Shown in pieces: positions 17,406 through 27,421 of a DNA stretch of 64,000 nucleotides. How positions within the stretch are numbered: position 1 is the first letter of the stretch; each line of letters opens with the position of its first letter. This stretch comes from Bacteroides mediterraneensis. GTDB taxonomy: Bacteria; Bacteroidota; Bacteroidia; Bacteroidales; Bacteroidaceae. The stretch covers positions 128,506 to 192,505 of the forward strand of contig NZ_LT635783.1 in assembly GCF_900128455.1 (NCBI RefSeq), read 5' to 3'. Below the pieces are notes generated by a model. That model had not been told where the DNA came from. It saw only the letters and a list, made by a program, of their open reading frames with translations, and made no database searches. The translations under genes were made by a program, and so were the position numbers.

Positions 17406-18917
17406 ATGAAAACTCGATTAAGAATGTATTGTATAAGCTGTCTGTTTACCTTAGGGGCCGTACAGCTTTCCGCTCAAACTTATAACTGGATACATAGCAG
17501 TGAGAATGCAACTTGGCAACAATCCACTGTCCGCTTGAAAAGCGAAGTAAATGTCCTTCCGGATGTGTCTGTGGACGAAAAGGCTAAAATAACCACGTTT
17601 AAGACCTGGGGGGTTACTTTCAATGAGCTTTGTTGGGATGCGCTGGGCGCGCTGACCCGTGAAGAGCAGGATGAAATCTTGAAAAAGGTATTTGCCCCGG
17701 ATGGTGATTTGCGTATCGGGCGGGGACGGATTTCATTGGGTGCCAACGACTATGCTCGTTCCTGGTACAGTTGCGATGAGGTGGAAGGTGATTTTGAATT
17801 ACGCTACTTCAACATCGACCGGGATAAACAGGCGATTATTCCTTTTATCCGGGCAGCACAGAAATATAATCCGGCACTTACCTTTTGGGTTTCTCCCTGG
17901 TCTCCCCCCAGCTGGCTGAAAATAAATGGAGATTACCCGGTGTTGAGCAGTCCGTCCAATCATCTGTCGCCGAAATTGGACTATCTGCTTTATGGAAATG
18001 TAGGCGGAACGACCGATCCGGACGAGATGAAACTGGTAGGAGAACGTAAAGGGAAATTCCCCCGTCAGCTGGCTACTACCGACTATATGATACAAGACCC
18101 CCGTTATTTGCAGACTTATGCCAATTACTTCTGTAAGTTCATTGATGCCTACAAGGCAGAAGGCATCCCTATTGATATGGTGATGTATCAGAATGAGGCT
18201 TACAGCTATACCCCCTATCCCGGATGTGCATGGACGGCAGAAGGAACTATCCTCTTTAATCGGGATTACCTGGCTCCGGCACTGAAAAAGGCGCATCCGG
18301 AGGTGAAGTTGTATTTAGGCACGCTGAACACGAACCGGCAGGATCATGTGGAGAAGATTCTTTCGGATAAGCAATTGCAAGATTGTATTTCCGGAATGGG
18401 CTTCCAATGGGAAGGACGAGAAATCTTGGCAGCCATCCGGCAACAGCATCCCGACTGGAGTTACATTTGTTCCGAGAGTGAATGTGGCTGGGGAAGCTTT
18501 GACTGGAAGTCGGGCGAGCATACTTTTGAACTAATCAATCATTATTTGGGGAACGGATGCAACGAGTATAACCTTTGGAATTTTATCCTTTCGGATAATG
18601 GAGAAAGCACCTGGGGGTGGAAACAGAACGCCTTGATTCGGGTCGATTCAAAGACACGTACGTTTACGTATACGCCTGAATATTTTGCGGTGAAGCATTA
18701 TGCCCATTATATTGCTTCGGGTTCGGAAGTACTGGCCTATAAGCCGGAGGGAGACGACAAGAAACCGGTGCTAGTGGTAAGGACTCCGGCGAAGAAGTAT
18801 GTGGTGATAGCCGGAAACTTCAAGGAAGAGTCACAAAAGCTGACCGTAAAGTTGGGCAAGCGGTATTTGGAAGTGGTGTTGACTCCTCATTCCATGAATA
18901 CATTTGAAATGAAATAA
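17406..18917 (+). CDS. Secreted glycoside hydrolase family 30 enzyme
   Basis: 503 residues with signal peptide MKTRLRMYCISCLFTLGAVQLSA. GH30 features are the TFKTWGVTFNELCWDAL opening, FWVSPWSPPSWLK, the acid/base region MYQNEAYSY (Glu near 264), the nucleophile region ICSESECGWG (about 357-359), and the C-terminal beta domain (RTPAKKYVVIAGNF). The family includes glucosylceramidases, beta-1,6-glucanases and xylanases; specificity cannot be read. It is 47 bases before the GH78 gene on the same strand, and the pair is probably one transcript. Confidence 0.9.
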   Translation: MKTRLRMYCISCLFTLGAVQLSAQTYNWIHSSENATWQQSTVRLKSEVNVLPDVSVDEKAKITTFKTWGVTFNELCWDALGALTREEQDEILKKVFAPDGDLRIGRGRISLGANDYARSWYSCDEVEGDFELRYFNIDRDKQAIIPFIRAAQKYNPALTFWVSPWSPPSWLKINGDYPVLSSPSNHLSPKLDYLLYGNVGGTTDPDEMKLVGERKGKFPRQLATTDYMIQDPRYLQTYANYFCKFIDAYKAEGIPIDMVMYQNEAYSYTPYPGCAWTAEGTILFNRDYLAPALKKAHPEVKLYLGTLNTNRQDHVEKILSDKQLQDCISGMGFQWEGREILAAIRQQHPDWSYICSESECGWGSFDWKSGEHTFELINHYLGNGCNEYNLWNFILSDNGESTWGWKQNALIRVDSKTRTFTYTPEYFAVKHYAHYIASGSEVLAYKPEGDDKKPVLVVRTPAKKYVVIAGNFKEESQKLTVKLGKRYLEVVLTPHSMNTFEMK

Positions 18918-18964
18918 TACAGAAAGGCATTGAAAATCTGGGATATAAGATAATAAAACAGGCT

Positions 18965-21900
18965 ATGGTGGGGAAGCATTTATTTATCGCAATTTTGTTG
19001 GGAATCATATTGTCGAGCAATACCTATAAGAAAGAATCGCCCTCCTTGGCGGGGATGACCGTAGAATTAGCCGAGACTCCTCTTGGTGTAGACACTTCTA
19101 CTCCAAGGTTTGGCTGGCAGCTGACGGCTGCTCCGCAGGAAAGAGGAATCTATCAGACGGCTTATCAGCTGATTGTGCAGGATGAGGCTGGAAAGAGGGT
19201 ATGGGATTCCGGGAAGGTGGCGGGAGACGCCTCCCAGCATCTGGTGTACCAGGGGGAAGCCTTACAGCCGACGACCCGTTATACGTGGAAGGTAAAGGTA
19301 TGGAACAATCAGGGAAAGGTGCAGGAAGGAATGTCCTGGTTTGAAACCAGTCTGCTGACAGACCATGAGGCGGATGGCTGGCACGGAGCCCGCTGGATTG
19401 GGGGTGGCGACGAGGATATGGTACTTTATTCACCCTATCTGCCTGTGTTCCGCTTGGATTTTTCTTTCCAGATGAAGGAGCAGGCCGTATCCCGTAAGAT
19501 AGCCTTTGTGTATGGAGCGAATGACGAGCGGTTGATGGATGCGAACAAGAACCTGTATCATCTTTCCAATGGAAAGGATGCTTCTTACATCAAGGTGGAG
19601 TTCGATTTGACACCGCTGAAAGGTGGCGGAAATGCATGGATACATCTTTATCGTGTGGGTTATCAGCCCGATGACAAGCCTTCCGTACCGTTGAAATCTT
19701 TTTTGATACCGAATGACGTGTTGAATGCCGGGAACCAGTATCAGGCGCATACTTTTTCTCTGTATTCCAACTTGGGCTTTACGGTTTTGAAAAAAGGAGA
19801 AACTCAGCTGGGGGAAGTGAATGTGAATCCCTTGGGGCAGGGAGGCGATTTCATTGCCTTTCCCGTAGTGGGTGAGGTGGGCTTTGCCTTGGAGGATGTA
19901 AAGGCCTTCTCGGGTGTGAAGACGGATATCCGTAATTTCCGGAGTCCGGAAAACCGACTGACTTCCGTGACACTGGATGCGTCCCGATTGAAAGGGGGGA
20001 GAAAATGGTATGTGCAAGACCCGAGCCGCAATTCCATGCCGATGTTGCGTACGGAATTTGCGACCGTTGCGAATAAAATCAGGAAAGCACGGCTGTATGT
20101 CACCTCCCGCGGTATTTATGAGATGTATCTCAACGGGCAGCGGGTAGGAAAGGATTATTTCAATCCGGGCGTGACACAGTATAATAAAACACACCTGTAT
20201 CAGGTGTACGACGTGACGCAGCTGGTACAATCCGGGAAGAATGCATTGGGTGCGGTGCTGGCCGAAGGCTGGTGGAGCGGAGGTGCCACTTATGCCGGAG
20301 AGAACTGGAACTTCTTCGGCGACCGTCAGTCGTTGCTGGCCCAGCTGGTAGTGACGTACGAGGATGGACAGCAGCAGACGGTGGTCACTTCGCCGGACAC
20401 ATGGAAGTATTTCAACCAGGGACCGGTGGTGTATGGCAGTTTCTTTCAGGGAGAAGTCTATGATGCCCGGAAGGAACAGGCAATCGCCGGATGGTCTTGC
20501 CCGGGTTACGAGGATGCGGCGTGGAAGCCGGCAGTGGAAGTGACGCTGGAAAATCATGTCAGTCAGGTGGGAGGAGGAAACGTGCCGAAAGTGAACGATT
20601 ATTCAGCTTTTCACCTGAAGGCCCAGTATGGCCAGACGGTACGGGCCATTCAGCAACTGAAGGCGCGGTCGGTGGAAGAAGTACGGCCGGGTATCTTCGT
20701 GTACGACATGGGACAAAACATGGTGGGAGTGCCTGAAATCACGCTCCACGGAATGGAAGCGGGCCGGGAAATCAACCTGCGTTATGCCGAAGTGAAATAT
20801 CCGGACTTGCCGCGTTATGCCGGTAACGAGGGAATGATTATGCTCGAGAATATCCGTGCGGCAATGACACAGGACAAATATATCACCAAGGGAGGGGAGG
20901 AAACGATTGCGCCGCGGTTCACTTATCATGGCTATCGGTATGTCGAGATTACGGGCATTGACAAGGCCTTGCCTTTGGAAAGTGTGAAGGGTACGGTGCT
21001 GAGCTCGATTGACGGGCTTACTTCTCAGTATGAAACCTCGAACGAGAAAGTGAATCAGCTGTGGCACAACATCGTGTGGTCTACCTATGCCAATTTCTTC
21101 TCCATCCCGACCGACTGTCCGCAGCGGAACGAACGCCTGGGTTGGGCGGGAGATATCTCGGTCTTCTCCCGGACGGCGACTTATCTGGCCGATGTGCCGC
21201 AATTCCTTCGCCGTTATTTGCAGGCCATGCGCGATGTACAGCGGGAAGACGGACGTTTCCCTGACGTGGCTCCGCTGGGGGTAGGCTTTGGGGGCCTGTT
21301 GTGGGGTAGCGCGGGTATCACGGTGCCTTGGGAAGTGTACCAGCAGTACGGCGACAAGAGCTTGCTGGCGGAACATTATGCGGCGATGGGCCGTTACATT
21401 GATTATATACTGGCAAAGACCATCAACCCGGAAACGGGTATCTTGGAGCAGGAGAAGGTGTGGGGAAATCTGGGCGACTGGCTGGGGCCGGAGGACAACA
21501 AGAACGACAAGACACTGATGTGGGAGGCTTATTTCTTGTACGACTTGGACATCATGGTGAAAGTGTCCAAGCTATTGGGCAAGGAAAGTGAGGCACGGAG
21601 ATATGCGGATTTGTATCGGAAGCGGAAGGATTTCTTCCTGCGTACGTATGTGGATAAAGCGACGGCCCGGACGATTTCTTCCGGGGCCGACGGGCCTGAA
21701 AAAGGGAAACCGATAGACATACAGATTTCGTACGTGCTTCCGCTGGCGTTCGGTCTTGTTCCGCCGGAGCTTCGGGAAGAGTTTGCAGCTCGTCTTTCCC
21801 AAACGGTTCAGCGGGAAAATGTGGGTGACGACGGAAAGACTTATCCGGCTTATTCTCTGATGACGGGATTCATCGGGACGGCCTGGATTAGCAAGGCACT

Positions 21901-22465
21901 TTCGGACAATGGCCACGACGACGTGGCCTACAAGTTGTTGCAGCAGACCACCTATCCTTCGTGGCTGTATTCCGTGGAACAGGGAGCTACGACCATCTGG
22001 GAGCGGCTGAATTCTTATACTCATGTGGATGGGTTTGGGGAAAACAACCGGATGAACTCGTTCAATCATTATTCATTCGGGTCCGTAGGGGCTTGGATGT
22101 ATGCCTATTCACTGGGGATTATGCGGGATGAGAATCATCCAGGGTTCAAGCATTTTGTGTTGTCACCGCGGGTGGACCCGACCGGACAGATGACGTTTGC
22201 CCGTGGGTATTATGACTCCTTGTACGGTCGGATAGAAAGTGCATGGGAAGTGAAAGACGGGGAAGTGAGGTATTCATTCACTGTGCCGGCCAATACGAGT
22301 GCCACACTTTATTTGCCGGTTGCTTCGACAGACAAGGTGACTGAAAACGGTCGTGTCTTGCAGGCAGGAAAAAAGGGTGTAAAAGAAGTGGTGTGGCAGG
22401 AGGGCATGCTCCGGGTGGAAGTGTTGTCGGGTACTTATCATTGGGTGGTTCAGGTTATGCCATGA
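18965..22465 (+). CDS. Alpha-L-rhamnosidase (GH78)
   Basis: An 1166-residue exported enzyme. The start MVGKHLFIAILLGIILSS resembles a signal peptide. An N-terminal fibronectin-like domain (LGVDTSTPRFGWQLT, TRYTWKVKVWNN) is followed by beta domains with ARLYVTSRGIYEMYLNGQRVG and then the alpha6/alpha6 barrel with FSIPTDCPQRNERLGWAGD near 711-729, the catalytic-type region of the family. An insertion of about 180 residues (180-360) precedes the first rhamnosidase block and looks like an added sugar-binding module. Together with downstream fucO it points to use of rhamnosylated glycans. Confidence 0.94.
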   Translation: MVGKHLFIAILLGIILSSNTYKKESPSLAGMTVELAETPLGVDTSTPRFGWQLTAAPQERGIYQTAYQLIVQDEAGKRVWDSGKVAGDASQHLVYQGEALQPTTRYTWKVKVWNNQGKVQEGMSWFETSLLTDHEADGWHGARWIGGGDEDMVLYSPYLPVFRLDFSFQMKEQAVSRKIAFVYGANDERLMDANKNLYHLSNGKDASYIKVEFDLTPLKGGGNAWIHLYRVGYQPDDKPSVPLKSFLIPNDVLNAGNQYQAHTFSLYSNLGFTVLKKGETQLGEVNVNPLGQGGDFIAFPVVGEVGFALEDVKAFSGVKTDIRNFRSPENRLTSVTLDASRLKGGRKWYVQDPSRNSMPMLRTEFATVANKIRKARLYVTSRGIYEMYLNGQRVGKDYFNPGVTQYNKTHLYQVYDVTQLVQSGKNALGAVLAEGWWSGGATYAGENWNFFGDRQSLLAQLVVTYEDGQQQTVVTSPDTWKYFNQGPVVYGSFFQGEVYDARKEQAIAGWSCPGYEDAAWKPAVEVTLENHVSQVGGGNVPKVNDYSAFHLKAQYGQTVRAIQQLKARSVEEVRPGIFVYDMGQNMVGVPEITLHGMEAGREINLRYAEVKYPDLPRYAGNEGMIMLENIRAAMTQDKYITKGGEETIAPRFTYHGYRYVEITGIDKALPLESVKGTVLSSIDGLTSQYETSNEKVNQLWHNIVWSTYANFFSIPTDCPQRNERLGWAGDISVFSRTATYLADVPQFLRRYLQAMRDVQREDGRFPDVAPLGVGFGGLLWGSAGITVPWEVYQQYGDKSLLAEHYAAMGRYIDYILAKTINPETGILEQEKVWGNLGDWLGPEDNKNDKTLMWEAYFLYDLDIMVKVSKLLGKESEARRYADLYRKRKDFFLRTYVDKATARTISSGADGPEKGKPIDIQISYVLPLAFGLVPPELREEFAARLSQTVQRENVGDDGKTYPAYSLMTGFIGTAWISKALSDNGHDDVAYKLLQQTTYPSWLYSVEQGATTIWERLNSYTHVDGFGENNRMNSFNHYSFGSVGAWMYAYSLGIMRDENHPGFKHFVLSPRVDPTGQMTFARGYYDSLYGRIESAWEVKDGEVRYSFTVPANTSATLYLPVASTDKVTENGRVLQAGKKGVKEVVWQEGMLRVEVLSGTYHWVVQVMP

Positions 22466-22593
22466 ATTTTATCAAGAAGATGGGTATTGGGCGTATCAGA
22501 TGAAAAAGAAAAGAAAAAACTGTGAAAGCCTTTGCCTTTACCAAGGGAATTTTTGTAGCTTTATGGCCGATTTAAACATTTGTATTTCTGGTA

Positions 22594-22601
22594 TAAGTTT
22601 G
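22594..22601 (+). promoter_or_regulatory. -7 promoter element upstream of fucO
   Basis: TAAGTTTG matches TAnnTTTG and places the start point about 60 bases before the chosen fucO ATG. No well-placed -33 TTG is evident, so this may be an activated or weak promoter. Confidence 0.45.
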
Positions 22602-22664
22602 GAATTTAATTGAGGTTCCATGCTTCCGGATAAATTTCAGTCTAACCCTTTAAACCGTAAATCT

Positions 22665-23819
22665 ATGTACAGAATGATTTTGAACGAAACCTCTTATTTT
22701 GGAGCAGGATGTCGTGAAGCAATTGCCACGGAGGCTGCTCGCAGAGGTTTTAAGAAAGCTTTTTTTGTGACAGACAAAGACCTGATTCGTTTTCATGTAG
22801 CCGATAAGGTGATTGAAGTGTTCGAAAAGGCAGGTATTCCTTACGAAATATACAGTGATGTGAAGGCCAATCCGACCATTGCCAATGTGCAGCATGGGGT
22901 GACTGCCTTTAAGGCTTCCGGAGCTGATTTTATCGTGGCACTGGGTGGAGGCTCTTCCATTGATACTGCCAAAGGTATTGGTATCGTAGTAAACAATCCG
23001 GAATTTGCTGATGTACGTTCATTGGAAGGGGTAGCCGATACACGTCATAAGGCAGTCCCGACTTTCGCTCTTCCTACTACAGCCGGAACGGCTGCCGAGG
23101 TAACGATTAACTACGTGATTATCGATGAGGCGGCTACCAAGAAAATGGTGTGTGTAGATCCGAACGATATTCCGTCGGTAGCTATCGTTGACCCTGAGCT
23201 GATGTATTCCATGCCAAAGGGACTGACCGCTGCAACGGGGATGGATGCCTTGACCCATGCCATTGAAAGTTATATCACTCCGGGAGCTTGGGTGATGTCG
23301 GACATGTTCGAACTGAAGGCCATTGAGATGATTGCGAAGCATTTGAAGGCTGCAGTGGATAACGGTAATGATTCGGTGGCCCGTGAGGCCATGTCGCAGG
23401 CACAGTACATTGCCGGAATGGGATTCAGCAACGTGGGGCTGGGAATCGTTCATTCTATGGCTCATCCGTTGGGTGCACACTATGATACTCCGCATGGAGT
23501 AGCCAATGCGTTATTGTTGCCTTATGTCATGGAATACAACGCGGAATCTCCGGCTGCACCTAAGTACTTGGACATTGCCAAAGCCATGGGAGTGGATACC
23601 ACTGGCATGAGTGAGGCGGAAGGGGTAAAGGCAGCGGTAGAAGCTGTCCGCCGGCTTTCTTTGAGCATCGGCATTCCACAGAAATTGCATGAGATTGGAG
23701 TGAAAGAGGGTGATTTGCACCAGCTGGCCATCGATGCGTTCAATGATGTCTGCACGGGAGGTAATCCGCGTCCGACTTCAGTAGAAGAAATTGAAGCACT
23801 TTACCATAAGGCTTTCTAG
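22665..23819 (+). CDS. fucO: Lactaldehyde reductase / 1,2-propanediol oxidoreductase
   Basis: An iron-dependent group III alcohol dehydrogenase that reduces L-lactaldehyde, the product of fucose and rhamnose breakdown, to 1,2-propanediol. The 384-residue protein has GGGSSIDTAKG (NAD binding), TTAGTAAEVT, and iron ligands in MDALTHAIES and HSMAHPLGAHYDTPHG. The frame extends upstream to 22620, but MYRMILNETSYFGAG aligns with the usual FucO start. Its place after a rhamnosidase fits the pathway. Confidence 0.93.
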   Translation: MYRMILNETSYFGAGCREAIATEAARRGFKKAFFVTDKDLIRFHVADKVIEVFEKAGIPYEIYSDVKANPTIANVQHGVTAFKASGADFIVALGGGSSIDTAKGIGIVVNNPEFADVRSLEGVADTRHKAVPTFALPTTAGTAAEVTINYVIIDEAATKKMVCVDPNDIPSVAIVDPELMYSMPKGLTAATGMDALTHAIESYITPGAWVMSDMFELKAIEMIAKHLKAAVDNGNDSVAREAMSQAQYIAGMGFSNVGLGIVHSMAHPLGAHYDTPHGVANALLLPYVMEYNAESPAAPKYLDIAKAMGVDTTGMSEAEGVKAAVEAVRRLSLSIGIPQKLHEIGVKEGDLHQLAIDAFNDVCTGGNPRPTSVEEIEALYHKAF

Positions 23820-23844
23820 TATATTTCACAGTCTTGCTAAATTA

Positions 23845-23895
23845 AACGTCCGCAGTTTCCGGAGATTTTTTCCTGAAGCTGCGGACGTTATTCTT
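23845..23895 (+). terminator. Terminator after fucO
   Basis: AACGTCCGCAG (23845-23855) pairs with CTGCGGACGTT (23879-23889), with a partly paired interior and ATTCTT after it. It separates fucO from the convergent serine acetyltransferase gene. Confidence 0.75.
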
Positions 23896-23937
23896 GTGGA
23901 TTTCTCAAGTGGGAAAAACGGTTCTTGGACGAGGACT

Positions 23938-24855
23938 TTATCCTTTGTTTTCCTTGCTCTTCCGCTGTACGATGCGGGCACCGGCAGGTACGCTTTCCGT
24001 CACCCAGATGTTACCGCCGATAGTAGCACCTTCACCGATGGTGATGCGTCCCAGGATGGTGGCGTTGGAATAGACTATCACATTGTCCTCCAGTATCGGG
24101 TGGCGGGGAATGCCTTTGATAGGATTCCCTTGCTCGTCGCAGGGGAAGCTCTTGGCCCCCAGGGTGACTCCCTGATACAGTTTCACGTGGTTACCGATGA
24201 TGCAGGTAGCTCCGATGACCACACCTGTGCCGTGGTCAATGGTGAAGTGGTGTCCGATTTGGGCACCCGGATGGATGTCGATGCCGGTTTCGGAATGGGC
24301 CATTTCGGTGATGATACGCGGGATGAGCGGTACGTTAAGCCGGTAAAGTTCGTGGGCAATCCGGTAGTTGGTCACGGCCCGGATGACCGGATAGCAACAG
24401 ATGATTTCCCCGAAGCACGTGGCGGCAGGGTCACCGTAGTAGGCAGCCTCTACGTCCGTGGCCAGAATGCGTCGGATTTCCGGCAGACGGCTGATGAACT
24501 CCGCCGCCAGTTGGGTTGCTGTGGCCCGGCAGGGAGACTGACAGTCACATTGTCCTTCGTTTTCCACGCCGAAGCACAATCCGGCCTGTATTTGTTCAAT
24601 CAGTAAGGAAAACAGCTCTTCGATGTTGACTCCGATGTGGTAGTTGATGGTCTGGCTGTTGATGGTTGAGTTTCCGAAATAGCCGGGAAACAGGATGGCG
24701 CGTGCCAGTTCCACAATCCGCTCCAGCGATTTTCCCGAAGGGAGCGGTTCTCCTTCCCGATGCTGATGGAACAGCCCTCGGTAGGATTGGTTATCGGAAA
24801 GTTCGTCAACGGCCTTAGTCAGTATATGCGTGTAATCAGTTGGACTCATGGACAT
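23938..24855 (-). CDS. cysE: Serine O-acetyltransferase
   Basis: Makes O-acetylserine for cysteine synthesis. The C-terminal left-handed beta-helix is plain: GIDIHPGAQIGHHFTIDHGTGVVIGATCIIGNHVKLYQGVTLGAKSF, then a catalytic loop and hexapeptides to GGNIWVTESVPAGA. The N-terminal helical half is longer than in enteric CysE. The frame opens at 24903, but a -7 box TACTTTTG at 24873-24880 puts the start point near 24866, so the ATG at 24855 (or 24849) is preferred. It diverges from a small basic ORF. Confidence 0.93.
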   Translation of the reverse strand: MSMSPTDYTHILTKAVDELSDNQSYRGLFHQHREGEPLPSGKSLERIVELARAILFPGYFGNSTINSQTINYHIGVNIEELFSLLIEQIQAGLCFGVENEGQCDCQSPCRATATQLAAEFISRLPEIRRILATDVEAAYYGDPAATCFGEIICCYPVIRAVTNYRIAHELYRLNVPLIPRIITEMAHSETGIDIHPGAQIGHHFTIDHGTGVVIGATCIIGNHVKLYQGVTLGAKSFPCDEQGNPIKGIPRHPILEDNVIVYSNATILGRITIGEGATIGGNIWVTESVPAGARIVQRKSKENKG

Positions 24856-24872
24856 TTCATTTTGATAATGGG

Positions 24873-24919
24873 CAAAAGTAGCGATATTTTGTGATGAATC
24901 CAATAAAATCCTATTTTTG
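24873..24919. promoter_or_regulatory. Divergent promoters for cysE and the small basic ORF
   Basis: Minus strand: -7 TACTTTTG at 24873-24880 for cysE. Plus strand: -33 TTTTG at 24887-24891 and -7 TATTTTTG at 24912-24919 with 20 bases between, for the ORF at 24938. The two promoters overlap back to back. Confidence 0.65.
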
Positions 24920-24937
24920 TGGAAAAATCAGTGCAGT

Positions 24938-25069
24938 ATGGTAGTGAACAAGAAAAATCCTTTTGCTTTCAAGGCGAAGCAGAGCAACAAGAAAAAGGCG
25001 AGTGGGAAACGGGTGGGGAAATCCCGTCCGGAAAAAGCGAATAACCAGTTGAACCGCAGAGTGAAATAA
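24938..25069 (+). CDS. Small basic protein (43 residues)
   Basis: Not assignable to a family. The protein begins MVVNKKNPFAFKAKQSNKKK and is rich in Lys, Arg and Asn with almost no hydrophobic core, resembling RNA- or ribosome-associated peptides. A consensus promoter ends 19 bases before the ATG and a strong terminator begins 7 bases after the stop, so it forms a complete small transcription unit. That supports a real gene although it is very short. It could alternatively be a non-coding RNA of about 190 nt. Confidence 0.65.
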   Translation: MVVNKKNPFAFKAKQSNKKKASGKRVGKSRPEKANNQLNRRVK

Positions 25070-25076
25070 TAAGAAT

Positions 25077-25128
25077 CCCCGTTCTTCTCAGACATGACTG
25101 AGATCTTTAAGAAGAACGGGGAGTTTTT
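25077..25128 (+). terminator. Terminator after the small basic ORF
   Basis: CCCCGTTCTTCT (25077-25088) pairs perfectly with AGAAGAACGGGG (25110-25121), and AGTTTTTAT follows. It also separates this unit from the convergent rnr gene. Confidence 0.88.
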
Positions 25129-25154
25129 ATGGGATAGAACGGATGTGGTGTCCG

Positions 25155-27305
25155 TTATTCTTCAGCCAATACGAAATCCAGTTGTTTCTTAGCCAGGTTG
25201 GCACGGGCTACCTTAATCTTAATCGGGTCACCGAGACTGAATTTCTGGTGGTGACGACGTCCGATGAGGCAGTAGTTCTTTTCGTCGAACTCGTAGAAGT
25301 CGTTGCCCAAATCACGCATGGCAATCATGCCCTCGCATTTGTTTTCATTGATTTCCACGTAAAGGCCCCATTCCGTGACTCCGGAAATGACTCCATCGTA
25401 GACTTGTCCGATACGTTCGCCCATGAATTCCACTTGTTTGTATTTCACGGAGGCACGTTCCGCACTGGCGGCTGTCTGTTCCATTGCCGAACTGTGTTCG
25501 CACAAGGTTTCGTATTTGTCGGCCTGTGCACTCCGTCCTCCTGCCAGGTAGCGGGTGAGCAGACGATGTACCATCAGGTCCGGGTAACGGCGGATAGGAG
25601 AGGTGAAGTGGGTGTAATAATCAAATCCCAGTCCGTAGTGTCCGATGTTGTAGATGGAGTAACGGGCCTTCTGCATGGCGCGCAAGGACACCGTTTCTAT
25701 CAGGTTCTGTTCCTTCTTGCCGTTGATTTCATTGAGCAGGTGGTTGAGTGACTTGGAAACTTCCACCTTGCTGCCTCCCGTACGGATTTTGTAGCCGAAG
25801 CGGGCGATGAACTGGTTCAGGTTGTCCAGCTTGTCGGGGTCCGGAAGGTCGTGGATACGATAAGGGAATACTTTCGGCTTCTTGTTCTTGGGTACCTTTC
25901 CGACGTATTCGGCCACGGTGCGGTTGGCCAGCAGCATGAATTCCTCAATCAGCTTGTTGGCTTCCTTGGAAACCTTGAAATACACGCTGAGCGGTTTTCC
26001 GTTTTCGTCAATCTCGAATTTCACTTCACAACGGTCGAAGTTGATGGAGCCGGCACTCATTCGTTTCTCCCGCAGGATTTGTGCCAGACGGTTCAGTTCC
26101 AGAATTTCTTCCTTGTAGTCACCTTCTCCCGTTTCAATAATCTGTTGTGCCTCTTCGTATGTGAAGCGGCGGTTGGATTTGATGACGGTGTGGCGGATAC
26201 GGAAGTTCTTTACTTCGGCCTTGTCGTTCATGTCGAAGATGACAGAGTAAGCCAGCTTTTCCTCGTCCGGTCGCAGAGAGCAGATGAAGTTGCACAACCG
26301 TTCCGGCAGCATCGGGATGGTGCGGTCGACCAAATAGACGGAAGTGGCGCGTTTCACTGCTTCCTTGTCGATGATGCTTCCTTCTTTCACGTAATGTGAA
26401 ACGTCGGCGATGTGTACGCCTACCTCCCACAATCCCGGTTTCAGGTTGCGGATAGACAGGGCATCGTCGAAGTCCTTGGCATCTTTCGGGTCGATGGTGA
26501 AGGTCACCACGTCGCGGAAGTCTTCACGTTCGGCATAGTCTTCCGGTGTGATTTCAGCCGACAGTTTTTCAGCAGCTGCTTCCACAGCCTGCGGATAAGT
26601 GTAAGGCAATCCGTATTCGGCCAGGATGGCATGCATTTCGGTCGTATTGTCGCCAGCCTGTCCCAAAATGTCAATCACCTCTCCAAACGGGTTCTTCGCT
26701 TCTTCCGGCCATTCGGTGATACGGACTACGGCCTTGTCGCCGTTCTTTCCGCCTTTCAGCTTGTCTTTCGGGATAAAGATGTCGTTGGCCAGTGTGTTGG
26801 CTTCTGTCAGCAGGAAGGCATAATTCTTGGAAACTTTCAATACGCCGACAAACGTTTCGTTGGCATGTTCCAGAATCTCGATTACCTGTCCTTCCAGCTG
26901 GCGCTTCTTGCATTTGGCACACAAGGACACTTTCACCTTGTCGTTGTTCATGGCGTGTGCCGAGTTGCGTTCTGCAATGAAAATCGGTTCTCCGCCGTCG
27001 TCGGGGATAAACGAGTTCTTTCCGTTACTCTTCCGCTGGAAGGTACCGGTTAGAATCTGTCCTTTATCATTGATTTTATAGCGCCCTTTTTCGATTTCAA
27101 TCAGGAAATTGTCTTCCACCATTTCCTCTATGACATCGATACAAAGCATTTTTCCCGGATGGGTCGTGAGTTTTAGAGCTTGGAACAACTGCTTGAGGCT
27201 GAATGCTTCATTCGGCTTTGTGCGGAAATAATTGAGCAGCATTTCTACGAGCTCTTTTTTCTTCAGGTGTTTTCCGCCTTTTTTTTCTTTTTTCTTTTTA
27301 GCCAT
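25155..27305 (-). CDS. rnr: Ribonuclease R
   Basis: A 3'-5' exoribonuclease that degrades structured RNA. The 716-residue protein has an N-terminal Lys-rich stretch (MAKKKKEKKGGKHLKKKELV) and winged-helix region, two cold-shock domains (GTFQRKSNGKNSFI; VGVLKVSKNYAFLL), the RNB catalytic block with TIDPKDAKDFDDALS (Asp cluster) and HIADVSHYV, HFTSPIRRYPDLMVHR, and a C-terminal S1 domain (GVISGVTEWGLYVEI). It appears to be a single-gene unit. Confidence 0.96.
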   Translation of the reverse strand: MAKKKKEKKGGKHLKKKELVEMLLNYFRTKPNEAFSLKQLFQALKLTTHPGKMLCIDVIEEMVEDNFLIEIEKGRYKINDKGQILTGTFQRKSNGKNSFIPDDGGEPIFIAERNSAHAMNNDKVKVSLCAKCKKRQLEGQVIEILEHANETFVGVLKVSKNYAFLLTEANTLANDIFIPKDKLKGGKNGDKAVVRITEWPEEAKNPFGEVIDILGQAGDNTTEMHAILAEYGLPYTYPQAVEAAAEKLSAEITPEDYAEREDFRDVVTFTIDPKDAKDFDDALSIRNLKPGLWEVGVHIADVSHYVKEGSIIDKEAVKRATSVYLVDRTIPMLPERLCNFICSLRPDEEKLAYSVIFDMNDKAEVKNFRIRHTVIKSNRRFTYEEAQQIIETGEGDYKEEILELNRLAQILREKRMSAGSINFDRCEVKFEIDENGKPLSVYFKVSKEANKLIEEFMLLANRTVAEYVGKVPKNKKPKVFPYRIHDLPDPDKLDNLNQFIARFGYKIRTGGSKVEVSKSLNHLLNEINGKKEQNLIETVSLRAMQKARYSIYNIGHYGLGFDYYTHFTSPIRRYPDLMVHRLLTRYLAGGRSAQADKYETLCEHSSAMEQTAASAERASVKYKQVEFMGERIGQVYDGVISGVTEWGLYVEINENKCEGMIAMRDLGNDFYEFDEKNYCLIGRRHHQKFSLGDPIKIKVARANLAKKQLDFVLAEE

Positions 27306-27421
27306 GTTGTTTATAGTTTAGAGCCGGCTCCTCTCTTAGTAACCGGCATGTTCGATTATACAAAGAAAGCAAATTCCACGGAATAAACGCGGATTTTTCT
27401 GTTAAGATGCTGAAAAACTAT

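Noticed and set aside
19430..20557. 375-codon minus-strand ORF inside the GH78 gene
   Set aside because: It is fully antisense to a recognised rhamnosidase and has no promoter or motif of its own.
23791..24606. Long plus-strand ORF opposite cysE
   Set aside because: It is antisense to a clear hexapeptide acetyltransferase and lacks protein-like composition.
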